Of a DNA stretch of 64,000 bases, positions 48,601 to 60,200 are shown piece after piece (the stretch's first letter is position 1; every line of letters begins with the position of its first letter). The DNA is from Phoenix dactylifera (lineage: Eukaryota > Streptophyta > Magnoliopsida > Arecales > Arecaceae). The position numbers and the translations under genes were made by a program. The notes under the pieces were generated by a model that worked only from the letters and a program-made list of their open reading frames with translations, was not told the origin of the DNA and ran no database searches. The stretch covers positions 16,626,129-16,690,128 of the forward strand of contig NC_052397.1 in the NCBI RefSeq assembly GCF_009389715.1, read 5' to 3'.

Positions 48601-49752
48601 TTCGTTCTAAATCATGAATTTCTTGACAAGAAATTATATGCTGCCAAAGCATTTCTCATTATAATAGAAAATCATCTTATTGGAAACATTCCCTAGAATT
48701 GGAAAAACTATAGTTTGGTGGGTCTACTGAGGCACATCCAACATGAAACAGTGGTATGGGTTCACCTGCAAAGTATAAAGCAGCAGAACATCCATATTAA
48801 TAGGATAGTTTCAGACATGTTATTTAGGAATTAATCATCTTGAGCTAACTTCATATTTCTGTTAATGCTTATGTCTTCTCTCAAGTTTTAGCCCCTATAT
48901 TGGAGCAAGGGATATTGGCTAAAGGTGAGATTTCAGTGCTTCCTTTTAGACCATTCATTTGTTAGTATTCTTTAGTTCCCAACTAAGTATTTAACAAAGC
49001 ATTGTCAGACTATTCTAAAGAAATGGAGGGAAAGCTATGGCAAGGAATGAAGAAGAGACCTTCAAATCGTCTCAGAGATCGTTCAACTTTTCTTGCACAG
49101 GCCTCACAGTGCATGTCCACTTTGAGCACTATCTCCGGTGGCTCTTCTTCCTTCTCCTCTTTCTTCTCTTCGGTTCCCTCTTCCTTCTTTTCTTCTTCCT
49201 CCATTTTCTTCTCTTCCTTTTGCTCCTACACATTAAAACAAAATAGAAATATTAGAATATAACTAAAGAAGATTTTAAAAAATCATCTAGAATTAATACA
49301 ATTCATTGACTACTATTTTATTATATTGTTCTTTTCCCAAAAATATATTATGCATAAATTATATTTTTAAAATCTATTTTGGAGGAAAAGAAATCCATGC
49401 AGCCATATTTTGATTGTGATAGTACCACCTAAATAAGAAAGCAAACACTTTTTTTAAAAAAAATTTCAGGAAAAAATGATGGTTCACCTCATCTATATTT
49501 ACCACATGTGAAGGAAACCAACTCCAAATAATTTGATCAAACCAAAGCACTGATCTTCTTCATGGTACAGCGTAACGAGCCCATGCATTCAGTTTAAAAC
49601 CTAAAATGATCTTATACCTTATTGCATAGAGGCAACAATTCTAGTGATAATATTCTAGAGACAAGCTTCTAAAATATTTGAAGTCCCACAAAGAAGTGAA
49701 GAACTTGGGACAATTCTAGTCTGCAATGCAAGACTATACTTACTTCACCCAT
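45626..49752 (-). CDS. Heavy-metal-associated isoprenylated plant protein with two HMA domains
   Basis: HIPP proteins carry ferredoxin-like HMA domains that bind metal ions and a lipid anchor at the C-terminus. Minus-strand exons: 49752-49744, 49225-49060, 48211-48021, 47434-47347 and 45969-45626, phases 0, 1, 0 and 1, for 265 residues. The first coding exon is only nine bases (Met-Gly-Glu) and was placed by its donor GAA|GTAAGT and the typical MGEE start. HMA 1 has MHCEAC with Cys43 and Cys46. HMA 2 has MHCGKC with Cys136 and Cys139. Both HMA domains are split by an intron at the same place (after RRFEG and KKMDG), a sign of internal domain duplication. Glu/Lys-rich linkers lie at about 4-34, 100-122 and 193-230. 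The protein ends in Cys-Thr-Leu-Met, a CaaX box whose final Met favours farnesylation. Closest by layout to HIPP5/6/7-type proteins; the exact member is uncertain. Confidence 0.94.
46496..46897. mobile_element. Repeat-rich insertion in HIPP intron 4, possibly the end of a DNA transposon
   Basis: About six units of GCGTCGTCTTAGG(TCTTGACCTTCGACGACAC) stand in tandem at 46496-46770. Sequence ending TTTACCTTTTTTTCCTGTAGTG follows at 46876-46897. The reverse complement of that end is CACTACAGGAAAAAAAGG, like the termini of plant CACTA elements, whose subterminal regions carry short repeats. No matching opposite end was found, so it may be truncated. Confidence 0.6.
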
Positions 49753-49971
49753 CTTTATTTTGAAGATATATCACACGCCAAGATGCTTCGGTTTGATACA
49801 AAACTGGCTATAAATTTTTCTTTTTTCCTCTCTTCTATTCTTTGGGAGTACAAAGGAAAAAGGAGAGAGCCCTCTTTTCCAAAAGGAAAAGAGAGCCTTG
49901 GTTCTTCTCTCACTCTTGGCTTCTTCTCTCTCTTCCTCTCCAATAGATGCTACAAAGAAGCACAAGCTAGG

Positions 49972-49980
49972 GTTTATATA
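49972..49980 (-). promoter_or_regulatory. Likely TATA box of the HIPP gene
   Basis: Minus-strand TATATAAAC about 220 bases upstream of the start codon predicts a leader of roughly 190 bases containing GA-rich runs. Confidence 0.6.
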
Positions 49981-49989
49981 GACAACGTG

Positions 49990-52900
49990 TGGGGTGGAGA
50001 TTTCGCTAACTCTTTAAACATCGAGTTGCTTTGTGGTCCAGGTTGTACGTGCAATGGATTAGAATGATGTCACCTAGATGAAATAGTGTTTGTTATCTTC
50101 AAAAAAGTGAGCCCTTTGTCTGATTCCCTGCAGTAGAATAAACATAGTGCTCGCTTAACCATGCTTGGCCCTAGTCTCTAAAGTTTTTTGTTACATACAA
50201 CATATTGATCAAGCTGGGCTAATCAAAGGATTAACTATTTGTGACGTATAATTGCAAGAAGGGAAACAAATGGACAAAGGTATGCTAAACTTGACCTAGT
50301 TCGCATAATATATCTTGGTCTTGATGCTCCATATCCGAGTTCCTCTGCTGTATCCACTGTTGCCATTTCTGATGCTAGCCATATTTGAGACTGTGTGCCC
50401 TAGAAATTTGTAGGCAAAGAGCAAATTCTCTACTATGCAAATAGAAAAGTTATGGTCCATAGGTTTGTAAAGACCCAGGACCTCATCCAAAGGGCTAGTA
50501 GGATTGTCATGGTGAACATGAAAAAAGAGTACTTTGAATCGAAGTGGTGCCCTCGTTTGTTCTCCCAAATGGCACCAAGCTGTCTTTGCATTTCCGGGGA
50601 GGGAGAAGATAAGAAAGAGAAGACAAAAGAGTGTTGGAAGTCTATCGGTTGGCTTACTTATACGGTTATACTAGGATTTTATTTCTAGTTTTTCTTTGTT
50701 TCCTATACCAACACTAGTTGGAATAGTTTGTCTTTTAATGCTAGTCTACTCTAAGTTAGGCTGAGTCTTAGGCTGAGAGAGCGTGGTTTTTTTTATAAAT
50801 CGGAGGAGAGAATTATAAGAATAAACTTGGAGAGAATTATTTTTTCGTTTGTGGAGCCTCTTTAGTAAGGTGTCTTTACGAGAGGAGCCGAACTCATTAT
50901 TTCGGTCTTTATTTTCTTTTGAATAAATTTATTATTATTTTTATTTTTTTCTTTCACTATGTTTTTCTTCTCGCAATTCCTTGTAATTGTTTTGTTTGGT
51001 GTTTGTTTTGGATTTTGGGTCAGTACAGTCGATCTATTTTAGATTGCTTATCATTCTATAAAGATATTGTTGGCAAGCCTTTTATAATTCAAGTGGTGAA
51101 AAAAACTACGGCTTATGTGACTAGTTTTAACTGATCAAACTTAAATGTAGATAAGATTCTCTTTTCTTTTTGGAGAAGAAAGATGGGATTCTGTGCTCAT
51201 TTAATATCAGTCTTTCCTATCGATATATTTCTTGTGCGATAAATTATAGAGATAATGGAAATATGTTACATATATTGGTTATAAGAATTTTCTACAATTA
51301 TGATTATAGAGATTTTGCACTCGGATAGGAGTGACCCTATAGCACATTATTTTTGCTTAACTATGGATACATGACTTAATGCAGTAACCTTTGCAAACCT
51401 ATCAATATATCAAATGCTAAATGCATTGCAAACTTATAGAAAACACACTCATCTACAAATCATGAAGTCATCATGCAGTGGAACTCATGGTAGTCGATCT
51501 CACCATTTCCACCTAGATCGTAAGCTTTTATCATGGTTGTATGCTCCTCATTAGACCCCATGTTCCGTAAACGAGCTCAACACCCTTTGTAGCACTTTAG
51601 GTGTGATGCATCCAAGTTTTACACTACTTCAATGCGAATATGAAAGTTATCTTGGTGATCGCGTCTTTCACCTTGATTCAAAATTATAAAAAAAAAAGGA
51701 ATTCATTGTTATGAATTGGACCATCATGGCCCACTCTCATTAGAAACATCAGAATGAACTAAATTTAGGCTCAGTGACAAACAAATCGCAAGCCAATTCA
51801 AAGGTGGATATTTCCGCACTAAAAGATACTTGTATCCAACCCTAGGGGCCTGTATGCAATTGTTTGCCATTAATTATTAGGTTTTATGTGGCCCCCATTA
51901 TATTGGATTCCAAAGAGCCAACAATTATCGAGAGGGAGGGGAACGGAAGGACAGCTCCAAAATGGCATCGGATAGGATAGGCAAGAATCAAGTAGGCCTC
52001 ATGCACGTTGTCCAATAGAAATATAACACCTGTGGCGATAAGCATCGGCTTTCGTCATCCTCCTAGTTAAGGGAGAACAAAGAACCTCGCAATAAAAAAG
52101 AGAGGGTGGCAAAAGTTGATGGTATTTGTGTCCTCACGTGGCCAATTTGTCATGGAGAATCTCACAAAGCAAGGGGAGGGGACCCTACGATGATGCACGG
52201 GCGTATCATGTTCCCCACATCGAGGTTCTCATGATTGATGAGGAGGTTCTCATGATTGATGAGGAGGACGAAAGAAGGACAAGCATCTTGTGAAATCCAA
52301 CCCCTTTGCCGAAGCGCTGAGAGACCATCCAAATCAAGGTTGGGTGATATAGGATAGGAATGAATGCAAATTGATGCTAGCTTGATACAAGGTCTAAGAA
52401 AAGGGGACATCATGTATAACGATTTACGAGGGGCCTGTTACGTTACACATATTGCTAATAGAAAATTGATTAGGAGTTATTATTCAATCATTACTTTGTT
52501 TGTTTATTTTTTGCAATTTTTTTGAGGTAATATGAGGGAAGTGAGGCATAGCGGAGGTAATTTATGATCCAATCCGTCAATCTGACCTGCGAACGATTCG
52601 CTTTAAACAAATTTGGATTTGACATAAATAAATTTGGATCTTAAATTAGTCAATCCGTCTAAATCTATTTAATAAATAGGTTGGGCTCAGGTTTAAATCT
52701 TTTACCCGTTTAACCTATTTAAATCCGTTTAATAATTGGTTCGAGTTATAATCCGACCCGTTAAACCTATTTGAAATTTGTTTAATCCGTTTGAAACCTA
52801 TTTAACCGGTTTAATCTCACCCGCTTAACATGTTTAAATTTATTTATCTCGTTAAAAATTTGTCTAATCCGTTTAATAAATAGGTTATGTGGATCGGATT

Positions 52901-55900
52901 GAGTTACCTATTTAATAAATATATTAGATTCAGATTTAAAATTTTAATCTATTTAATAAATAAGTAGGATTTGAGTTTATAAATTTTTGATCTGAACCGA
53001 TTGCCACCCTTAGTGATGCAGTTCCTCCGGTGCTTCATTAATTATTTAATAATTACTTAGTACATGATCCAAGCATGTATTTTACCTAGTCAGGGCTGGC
53101 AAAGAGGTAAAGTAGTTGATAACATGGAGGTCACTGCATATTCATTTCTGCCCAATGTCTCCATTCTGTCGGCATTTTGTTATCATGACCGTACATTATA
53201 TTTGCACAATTCATCTAAATAATGTTTATGATGTTGTTATAATGTTTACTGATGTCTTCGAGAGAACATCTTGCAACAAGATTGTAACTGAATTGAACCT
53301 TGATTTGATAAAATCTAAACAGAATTGCATTTTAGGTGTCAATTTCACTTGCATCTAATCTGATTATTTGTTGGTCTTTAGTATTTATTATGTATGGAAA
53401 GGTTATATTTTTGATCATGGTTAAAAAAATTGTCGAACAATTTCAATAAAATTGTCACAACTATTTCATCAAGGGGAAGCAAACGCAAGGGCATTATATG
53501 CCTCCCTTTTGTCTAGCCAGTGGAAGATCTCCCCTCTCTACTCTAAATGATATGGACAAGAACGGTAGTTTGTGAGTTGTGTTTTCAGTTGCTCTTTAGC
53601 TCTTAATTTTCGCTTTAGAGGACAACATAGTTTTCATTATCAACTCTTTTCTTCTTCTATTTGTCTCCCGTCATTCAGAATTCGAGAGAATTTTAGACTT
53701 TTGTTCTTCATCACTGAATTCATGAATTTAAATTACATAATTGTTAATGTTACTCATATAATTGGTCTGAGGCCTCATGATACCTCATCTTTTACCTCAA
53801 GTCTTCTTGACCATAAGCATGAAACTAATTCAGGGATTGATCTCATACTCAGAATCAACTCTTAATTTTTTTGAATTTTGGATTCAACCGTGAATCCTTG
53901 ATCCATCGAACAGATCTTATGTTGATGGGGCAGGGCATCTTGGTTAATCCTGAGGGTTAAAAGTAGAAAAATCTTTTGAAAATTGTTGTTGCTCCAAAAC
54001 TTTAGCAGCAAGTCTGGTCCAGATTGAATTAGTGAGTGCATGATAACCCCAACGCAAGCTTGATACATGGTAGACATTGAAGTGGCAGTGAGAACAGAGA
54101 AGTTCGAGAATACTTTCTTTTAGCATAGAACTTCTAGAATTCAGTAAGCTATCTTTTTTCTAAGAATGCCATCAAGCTAGTCTTTTCCATGGTGTGAAAC
54201 AAAATATTCCAAGAGCAAGCTTTGCCACATAGCATTTGGTTCACTCGTAGCCTGAGAAATTATCGATTGATGCGGTTTTGGACGGCCAACAACAATTTTA
54301 GCCATAGCTTTGTTTCTAGCCTTTGTTTTGTGAAGGTCATGAGTTGGAACACAAATGGTCCTCGAAGAATCAATGAACCAAGGAGTGGTTATAATTCTAC
54401 TGCTGGAAGTTGGTGAAAGAGTAGCTAATTGATATGCGAGGGTTGAATCCAACTAAAACTATCAATCACTGCATGAACTTGGGCATGAAACTTGTGGTCT
54501 TAAAAATCCGTGATGTTATAATATCGTTTGCTCATAATTAAATTTCAATACTAATATATGGGGAGGAGGAGGACTAGCACTCCTCTCACCATAAGGATCA
54601 CTATGTTCAGCATAGGTTTTAGGTGTTAGAATGATCCAAATATATATAACATGTACTAATTAATGGGATAAGCAGGGTCTAGTAGAAAGGTTGACATGAA
54701 GTTTATGGACTAAACATGAGCTTCAGAAGCATTTTTCTTTGGAGTCGGCCTTTTCTTCTTTGTTTTTTAATCTTTTTCTTTTCCTCCTCTGAGAAGAATG
54801 ACAATCGGTCAGCCACTCATAAGTGAACTGTTGATAGAGGCATTATGGTAGACAACTGTTGTATTTTACAAAACTTATGCATTTGTTGAATCCTTGGGTA
54901 CAAAATCTCCTGAGCATGGTTGGTGAGGAAGATTGATTTCTTCTTTTTTTTTTAAAGGGGCTAATCTCCACCTTCTACTCTATACCTAACAAGAATCAAA
55001 CCATACTCCTCTATTCCTCCTCTCCAAACCAAGGCCAAGTGACAGGGAATGATACTAATGTTTGGTGGTGCATTAGTGGGAACTAAATTTTTATACCAAT
55101 AATCAACATGATCATCATCCCCTGTCTGATACAAGTAACCTCCCTTTTGATTTCTTGTGAGCAAGCCAATCAGCAACCAGATTCATTAAGGTAGTCTTAT
55201 AAATCTGCCCTCTGTTTAGTTCTTTCAACACCTCGAACATTCTGAAACAAAATATTTAGGCAGCTAAACCCAAATCAACCAAACACAACAGTCCAAAGGT
55301 CAATACAAACCATAATTAGGAAGGATAACATCAATGGTTTCTTCTCAGACCAATCACACTTAAACAAGTTGTAAACATTGCTAAACCATAACCCTAGATA
55401 GATTCAGAGCCTATATAGGAAACAAAACATTATATATAAACATTTCAACCAACCAATCCAAAGCTTAACCATACCAATAAATTCACCACAAATCCGTAGA
55501 TAACATAATGCCACCCACAACACATATAGAAACATAAGAGTCAACGAGAAGAAAGTTAAATCCGTGATGAAATTTCTCTAAAAAATCATTGACGATGAAA
55601 CAAAAACAAAATAGACAAGATTCTATGGCCTTTGTACAAAATGCTGAAATAAAATTTCATACAAGGCTCTTAATAGGCTTCTAATAGTTTCCAAATTCCT
55701 GGCTTTGTGAGTTCCATATAGAGAGTTAAAAATAATCTCCAAATGGTGAATATTGAGAAGAAAATTACAATTAGGCCACTCACTTTCATTCAGTTATTTG
55801 CAAATACTTGTATAATAAAGTTCATTTAGTTGGATTCATTATTTTGATGAATTTAGTTGGATTCATTTAAACAAATAATGTTGATTAGTTTGTACTAGAC

Positions 55901-57000
55901 AAATTCATGTTCAGCAAAGTAGAGATTCAACAAGTGCTTGCATCCATACTTGAATTTATATTTCAAAAATAGAATCAGTGAAATCAATACCTACAACTTA
56001 TACTTGCTCCTGCACTCACAGGAAGTTTACAAAAAAGATCTATGACATGCACCTGTATACTAATACATCAGGAAAGGAAATAGACAAACAAAAACTCACT
56101 CTACATTCATAACATGGAAACAATAATTCAGTACATTGATGGAGGTTCAAGCGGGTTAGTTTAATAGTTCGTTGATTCATTTGAACTAGTTCCAAAAATC
56201 CAAACGAGATAATTAGCTCAAACTAACATAAAGGACTTTGTATAATAACTTCTCTGGTATGAGATTATTTGTAATAGTTCCTTTCTTCATTTTAAACTTC
56301 TGCAAACACTCCCAATGGCAAGTATTAGCTCTTAAAATAGCGGATGCATGTCATATTTGCTCCAAAATCAAGTTTATATGTGTGTGGAAGTAAATTTATA
56401 GTTTATTAAGCTAAAATCATTTTAATCTTACAATAAGTTTGAATCAAGCTTACTTAAGCTTGATTTAAGTTGAATTAAAATTTATTATGATTCTTACTAT
56501 TTGAACAATCAAAAGATTAAAGTCTTGACTGCTAAATTCATATAAAATCATTAAAATATACTATTAAATGTATATCACTTAATGAAACATAATCTTCTAG
56601 ATCATAAATCATAATTTTTTTTTATATTATCACACTGCAAACATGAACAATAGATCTAACTTCCAACCTTATCAAGGTGGACTTGATTGAAGCAGATTAT
56701 TTCTCAAGCTTGGATCAAAGATAATTCCAAGCCCAAAAACTATAATCAAAGGTGTCTCAAGATTTTTTACTCCTTTTTTTAATATCCTTTTACAGTGTGA
56801 CTTTATGTTATCCTGGCATCACTTTATTTGTATGTATTTTTTTCTCAAACTATTTTGAGGACGTTATGGGAGGTAGGAATACGATCTAACCCTATACTCT
56901 CCTAAGGCTATTTTCCTGGTACCAAAATACCCCTATGACATCTTCACTGACGGAATTACCCTTCACTAGCTCGCGCATGATAGTTACGCGTCTGCGTCAT
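49990..57000. other. Gene-poor region between HIPP and the 143-residue protein gene
   Basis: No gene recognised. Open frames are short and lack family motifs. The stretch around 50630-50990 begins TGTTGGAAGTCTATCGG and resembles an AT-rich LTR, but no paired end was found. A 21-bp unit is duplicated at 52222-52263. The rest is AT-rich DNA with one low-complexity repeat (52560-53012). Confidence 0.6.
52560..53012. repeat. Degenerate low-complexity repeat rich in CCGTTTAA and TATTTAA
   Basis: Repeated AATCCGTTTAA, CCTATTTAAA and TTTAATAAATAGGTT words end in CCGATTGCCACCCTTAG. Sequences of this style are widespread in plant genomes as decayed repeats. I cannot assign a family. Confidence 0.65.
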
Positions 57001-57023
57001 TTACATGAAAGCGTAGGGTAGTT

Positions 57024-57250
57024 TTGCCATTGCGGTCTGAAGAAAATCTACCCTCTAATATTCGCCTCCGAGCTCCCAAGGAACCCTCGCGGCCTCGCGT
57101 CTCTGCCTCTATTCCCCAAGGTTCTTCCTTTGGCGATCTCTTCTCTCCATTTTCCGTTCTTTTTTGTTGTATTTTCTCCAGGAGTTCCGATAAATTTGCG
57201 GCCTCTCTCGCGCCCTAGCGACTGTTGAAATCCATGTTCGTTTGCGCTTC
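57024..57250 (+). promoter_or_regulatory. Leader and proximal promoter of the 143-residue protein gene
   Basis: CG-richer, pyrimidine-rich stretch (TCTCTGCCTCTATTCC, CTCTTCTCTCC) immediately before the ATG. No TATA box is evident. Such CT-rich leaders are usual for housekeeping plant genes. Confidence 0.5.
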
Positions 57251-60200
57251 ATGGATCCCTCTCTGACTCAGCCCGCTCCAGAGGTCGAAGAAGACGAGTG
57301 GGGTGAGATCTCTATCTCTCCTTCTCTTCCTCCTATTTTCGGCACCTAAAACTTGTTCTTTTGGTCTTGTTTTATGTCAAGATTGTTGGATGGTTGTTGC
57401 CAAGGACTCATTCATCTCTAGAGAAATTTCGATTTAGGTTTCCTTCCAAGATTTAATCTTTAATGGTCTTGTTAAGATCGGGGAAATATTCGTGTGGTTG
57501 AAGAATCTGCTGTATTGCTGAATTGCTGTTGGTAGATATGTTATTTCACTTTTCTTTTGTATTTTTAGTTATTTCTGAGATATATGATTTGGATTCTCAT
57601 AGACCAAATCCAAATTTCGTTGACTTATTTTGTTGTTATGATAACTTCCAATTGTTTTCCGATTAACTGTTGCAAGTGTGATGGTGGAATCTGTTTGTAT
57701 TTGGTGGAGTGATGAAAACATGGATAAAGCTGAAGAAAGAAAAGGCCATGTAAGTTTTGTTGGGATTGACATAGTTCAAAATTTATACATCGGGCACATG
57801 GCTAGGCTAACAGCCTGCAGTGCATCACGCAAAGAGGTTTTAACTATTTTAGAAGGTACTGTTACTGGAGATGGTTTCTCGTCTAGTCCTCAATGCTGAG
57901 GACACAACTTTATTAAGGATATTTGTCTTATGCTAATATTTGTCCCGAAAGCTATGTTTTTGCAGTATTATATCAAATAATACATACTGTAGATATCCTC
58001 CATGACCGAAGCTTGACATTTTGGGACAATTACTGGTTTTTGGAGAAGAAATAGCTGAACAGATCTTAGCCCACTTAAATTAACGGAATGATCTTCAATG
58101 CCTCAAATCCAATGCTATTCTGTTTAACTTTATTGCATATACGGGTTGGTGGATTTGAGGATGCTATCTTCTTTTTTTCGTTACCTATGGACTGTTCGAG
58201 TCTTGGCATAACAGTAAAGTTGCTCCACTATAACCTTGGTGTCATGGGTTTGAAATACATAAGCAACCTCTCTGTGTGCGGTGTAAGGTTATGTACATCT
58301 GACCTCTCCTAGACCATGCAATGGTAGAAGCGTCATATACTAGGTTGTCCTTACCTAGGGACTATTAATTGCACAAGCTCAAGTCTATGTGCATCTTTGG
58401 TCAAAATAATTAATCTTTATCATGTAACCTATAAACTAACCAAGCCAAACTATCTCACCTAAATTATTTATTCTGAGCCCATCACATAGCATAGTAAATT
58501 CCTTTTTTCCTACCCTTGACAGCTGAAAAATTGTATTATGTTTTAGTTTTTGTCAATCAATGACAACCCAAGTTAATTTAGCTAAAAAATTATGTGTTTG
58601 ATTTTAGATTCTCTTCTCTTCTGTGTTCCTACTTGGAAGTGTTTTAACATCCCATTGCCTTTTTAGGCACCTTATGAGAAGGGTTGTGTTTCAGTTCAAT
58701 GCCTGTTTCAGGTAGCTTAGAGTTTCAGATGTGTTCCTCCAGGGTTCTTATCTTCCGGTGATTTAGCTTGTTGATGTAGACCAAAATTAAGCGGTGAAAG
58801 TTTTGTGTTTCACCTGCTGCAGTATTTCTTTTCTTTCTTTCTTTCTTTCTTTCTTTTGTTTTTCCCTCCTTGTTTAGCAGAACCATTTGGACCTTTTTTA
58901 AAGCTCCCAAATTCATAGACAATGAAAACACTAAAAATTTGTCAAGATTGCAAATCAAAGCTTTAGAAGACTGTGATTGCTTTAGAATTTCAAGTTGGAT
59001 AAAACACGGAGAGCGATAAGTGTGCCATACACAAAGTATATGTGCATTTGTTACAGTCATTATAAGCAGCTAGGGAGGACTGGATGTATTTTTTTCCTAT
59101 TAACCATGTACAGATTTGGGGTGCCTGTCCCAGGGGATTGATTTGAAGGGTTGGCTGCTGTTTGAAAAATTTCAGAGAAGTTTGGGAAAAAGAAAATTTG
59201 TCTATTCTTATCTTTTCTTCTCCGTTTCGCCTTTCCTTTTTCTTTTTTTTTTTGACATATCTTATTACAATTAGTGCAGAGCATCGTTGGCAACAGTTAG
59301 AGATGCATCCTTAAGCTTGCTATCTTGACCTCATCCCATCCAAACCCCATTTGCATGGGTAATTTGATATCCTTGTTCTAACAACATAATTTTGTCTCCA
59401 ATTTGTTTTAAATTCTTTCCCAGTATTTTCTGATCAGAAATCAGATCTAATCAATAACGAAACCTAGCTTCAAAATTTTACAGCAAATGTGGTCCTTTTC
59501 CTTCCTGAACCTAGGCTTTTCTACTAATATATTTATATTATTAGCCCATTGATTATCAGCCTTATGACTCATGAGTCTGTGCCTATTCTACAATCTTAGT
59601 GGAGACAAGCTGATGAATTTAGGGTTTCAATTTGAATCATTGCATGTGATGCAATTAAATATGCTTGTTCATTGTCTCTTTTATGGCTTAATACATGGAA
59701 GAGTAAAATATCTGGATTTAATGGAACATGCATCATGTGGTTTTGCTGATAGAGGAAAATGCAACAAAATTATGCTTGCGTCTTTCACTGAATTCTGAAG
59801 CTTTCATCCCAAACCTATCAGAAAGACAAATTAGGTTGGTAAAGGAAAGGCCATTGAACCAGAAGAAGATGTGTTTTTAATATGTTCGAGCAAGATGGTT
59901 AATAATTATATGTGTTTTAAGAATAGCTATCATAGATATTGCTGAAGACAGGAAAAGTTGTTTTGGGAAGAAGAAGAAATCTCACAGTCATAGGACACAG
60001 GGGTTATAGTGGGAGTTTTATGTGGTAAAGCATAATATATTTAGCATCAAAACAACTATTTATTTCTATCAGACCAAGACCATCCAGCCCTAGCCAAAAG
60101 TTTTATGTAGCCTTAAGACTAAAATAGGCTTTTTCTTTGAAGCTCAAAATACATGGGGTATTATCATCACTTATTGTGAAAGCAATTAACATTTTTGAAC

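Noticed and set aside
50630..50990. LTR-like AT-rich stretch starting TGTTGGAAG
   Set aside because: No matching second LTR, primer site or target duplication found, so not listed as an element.
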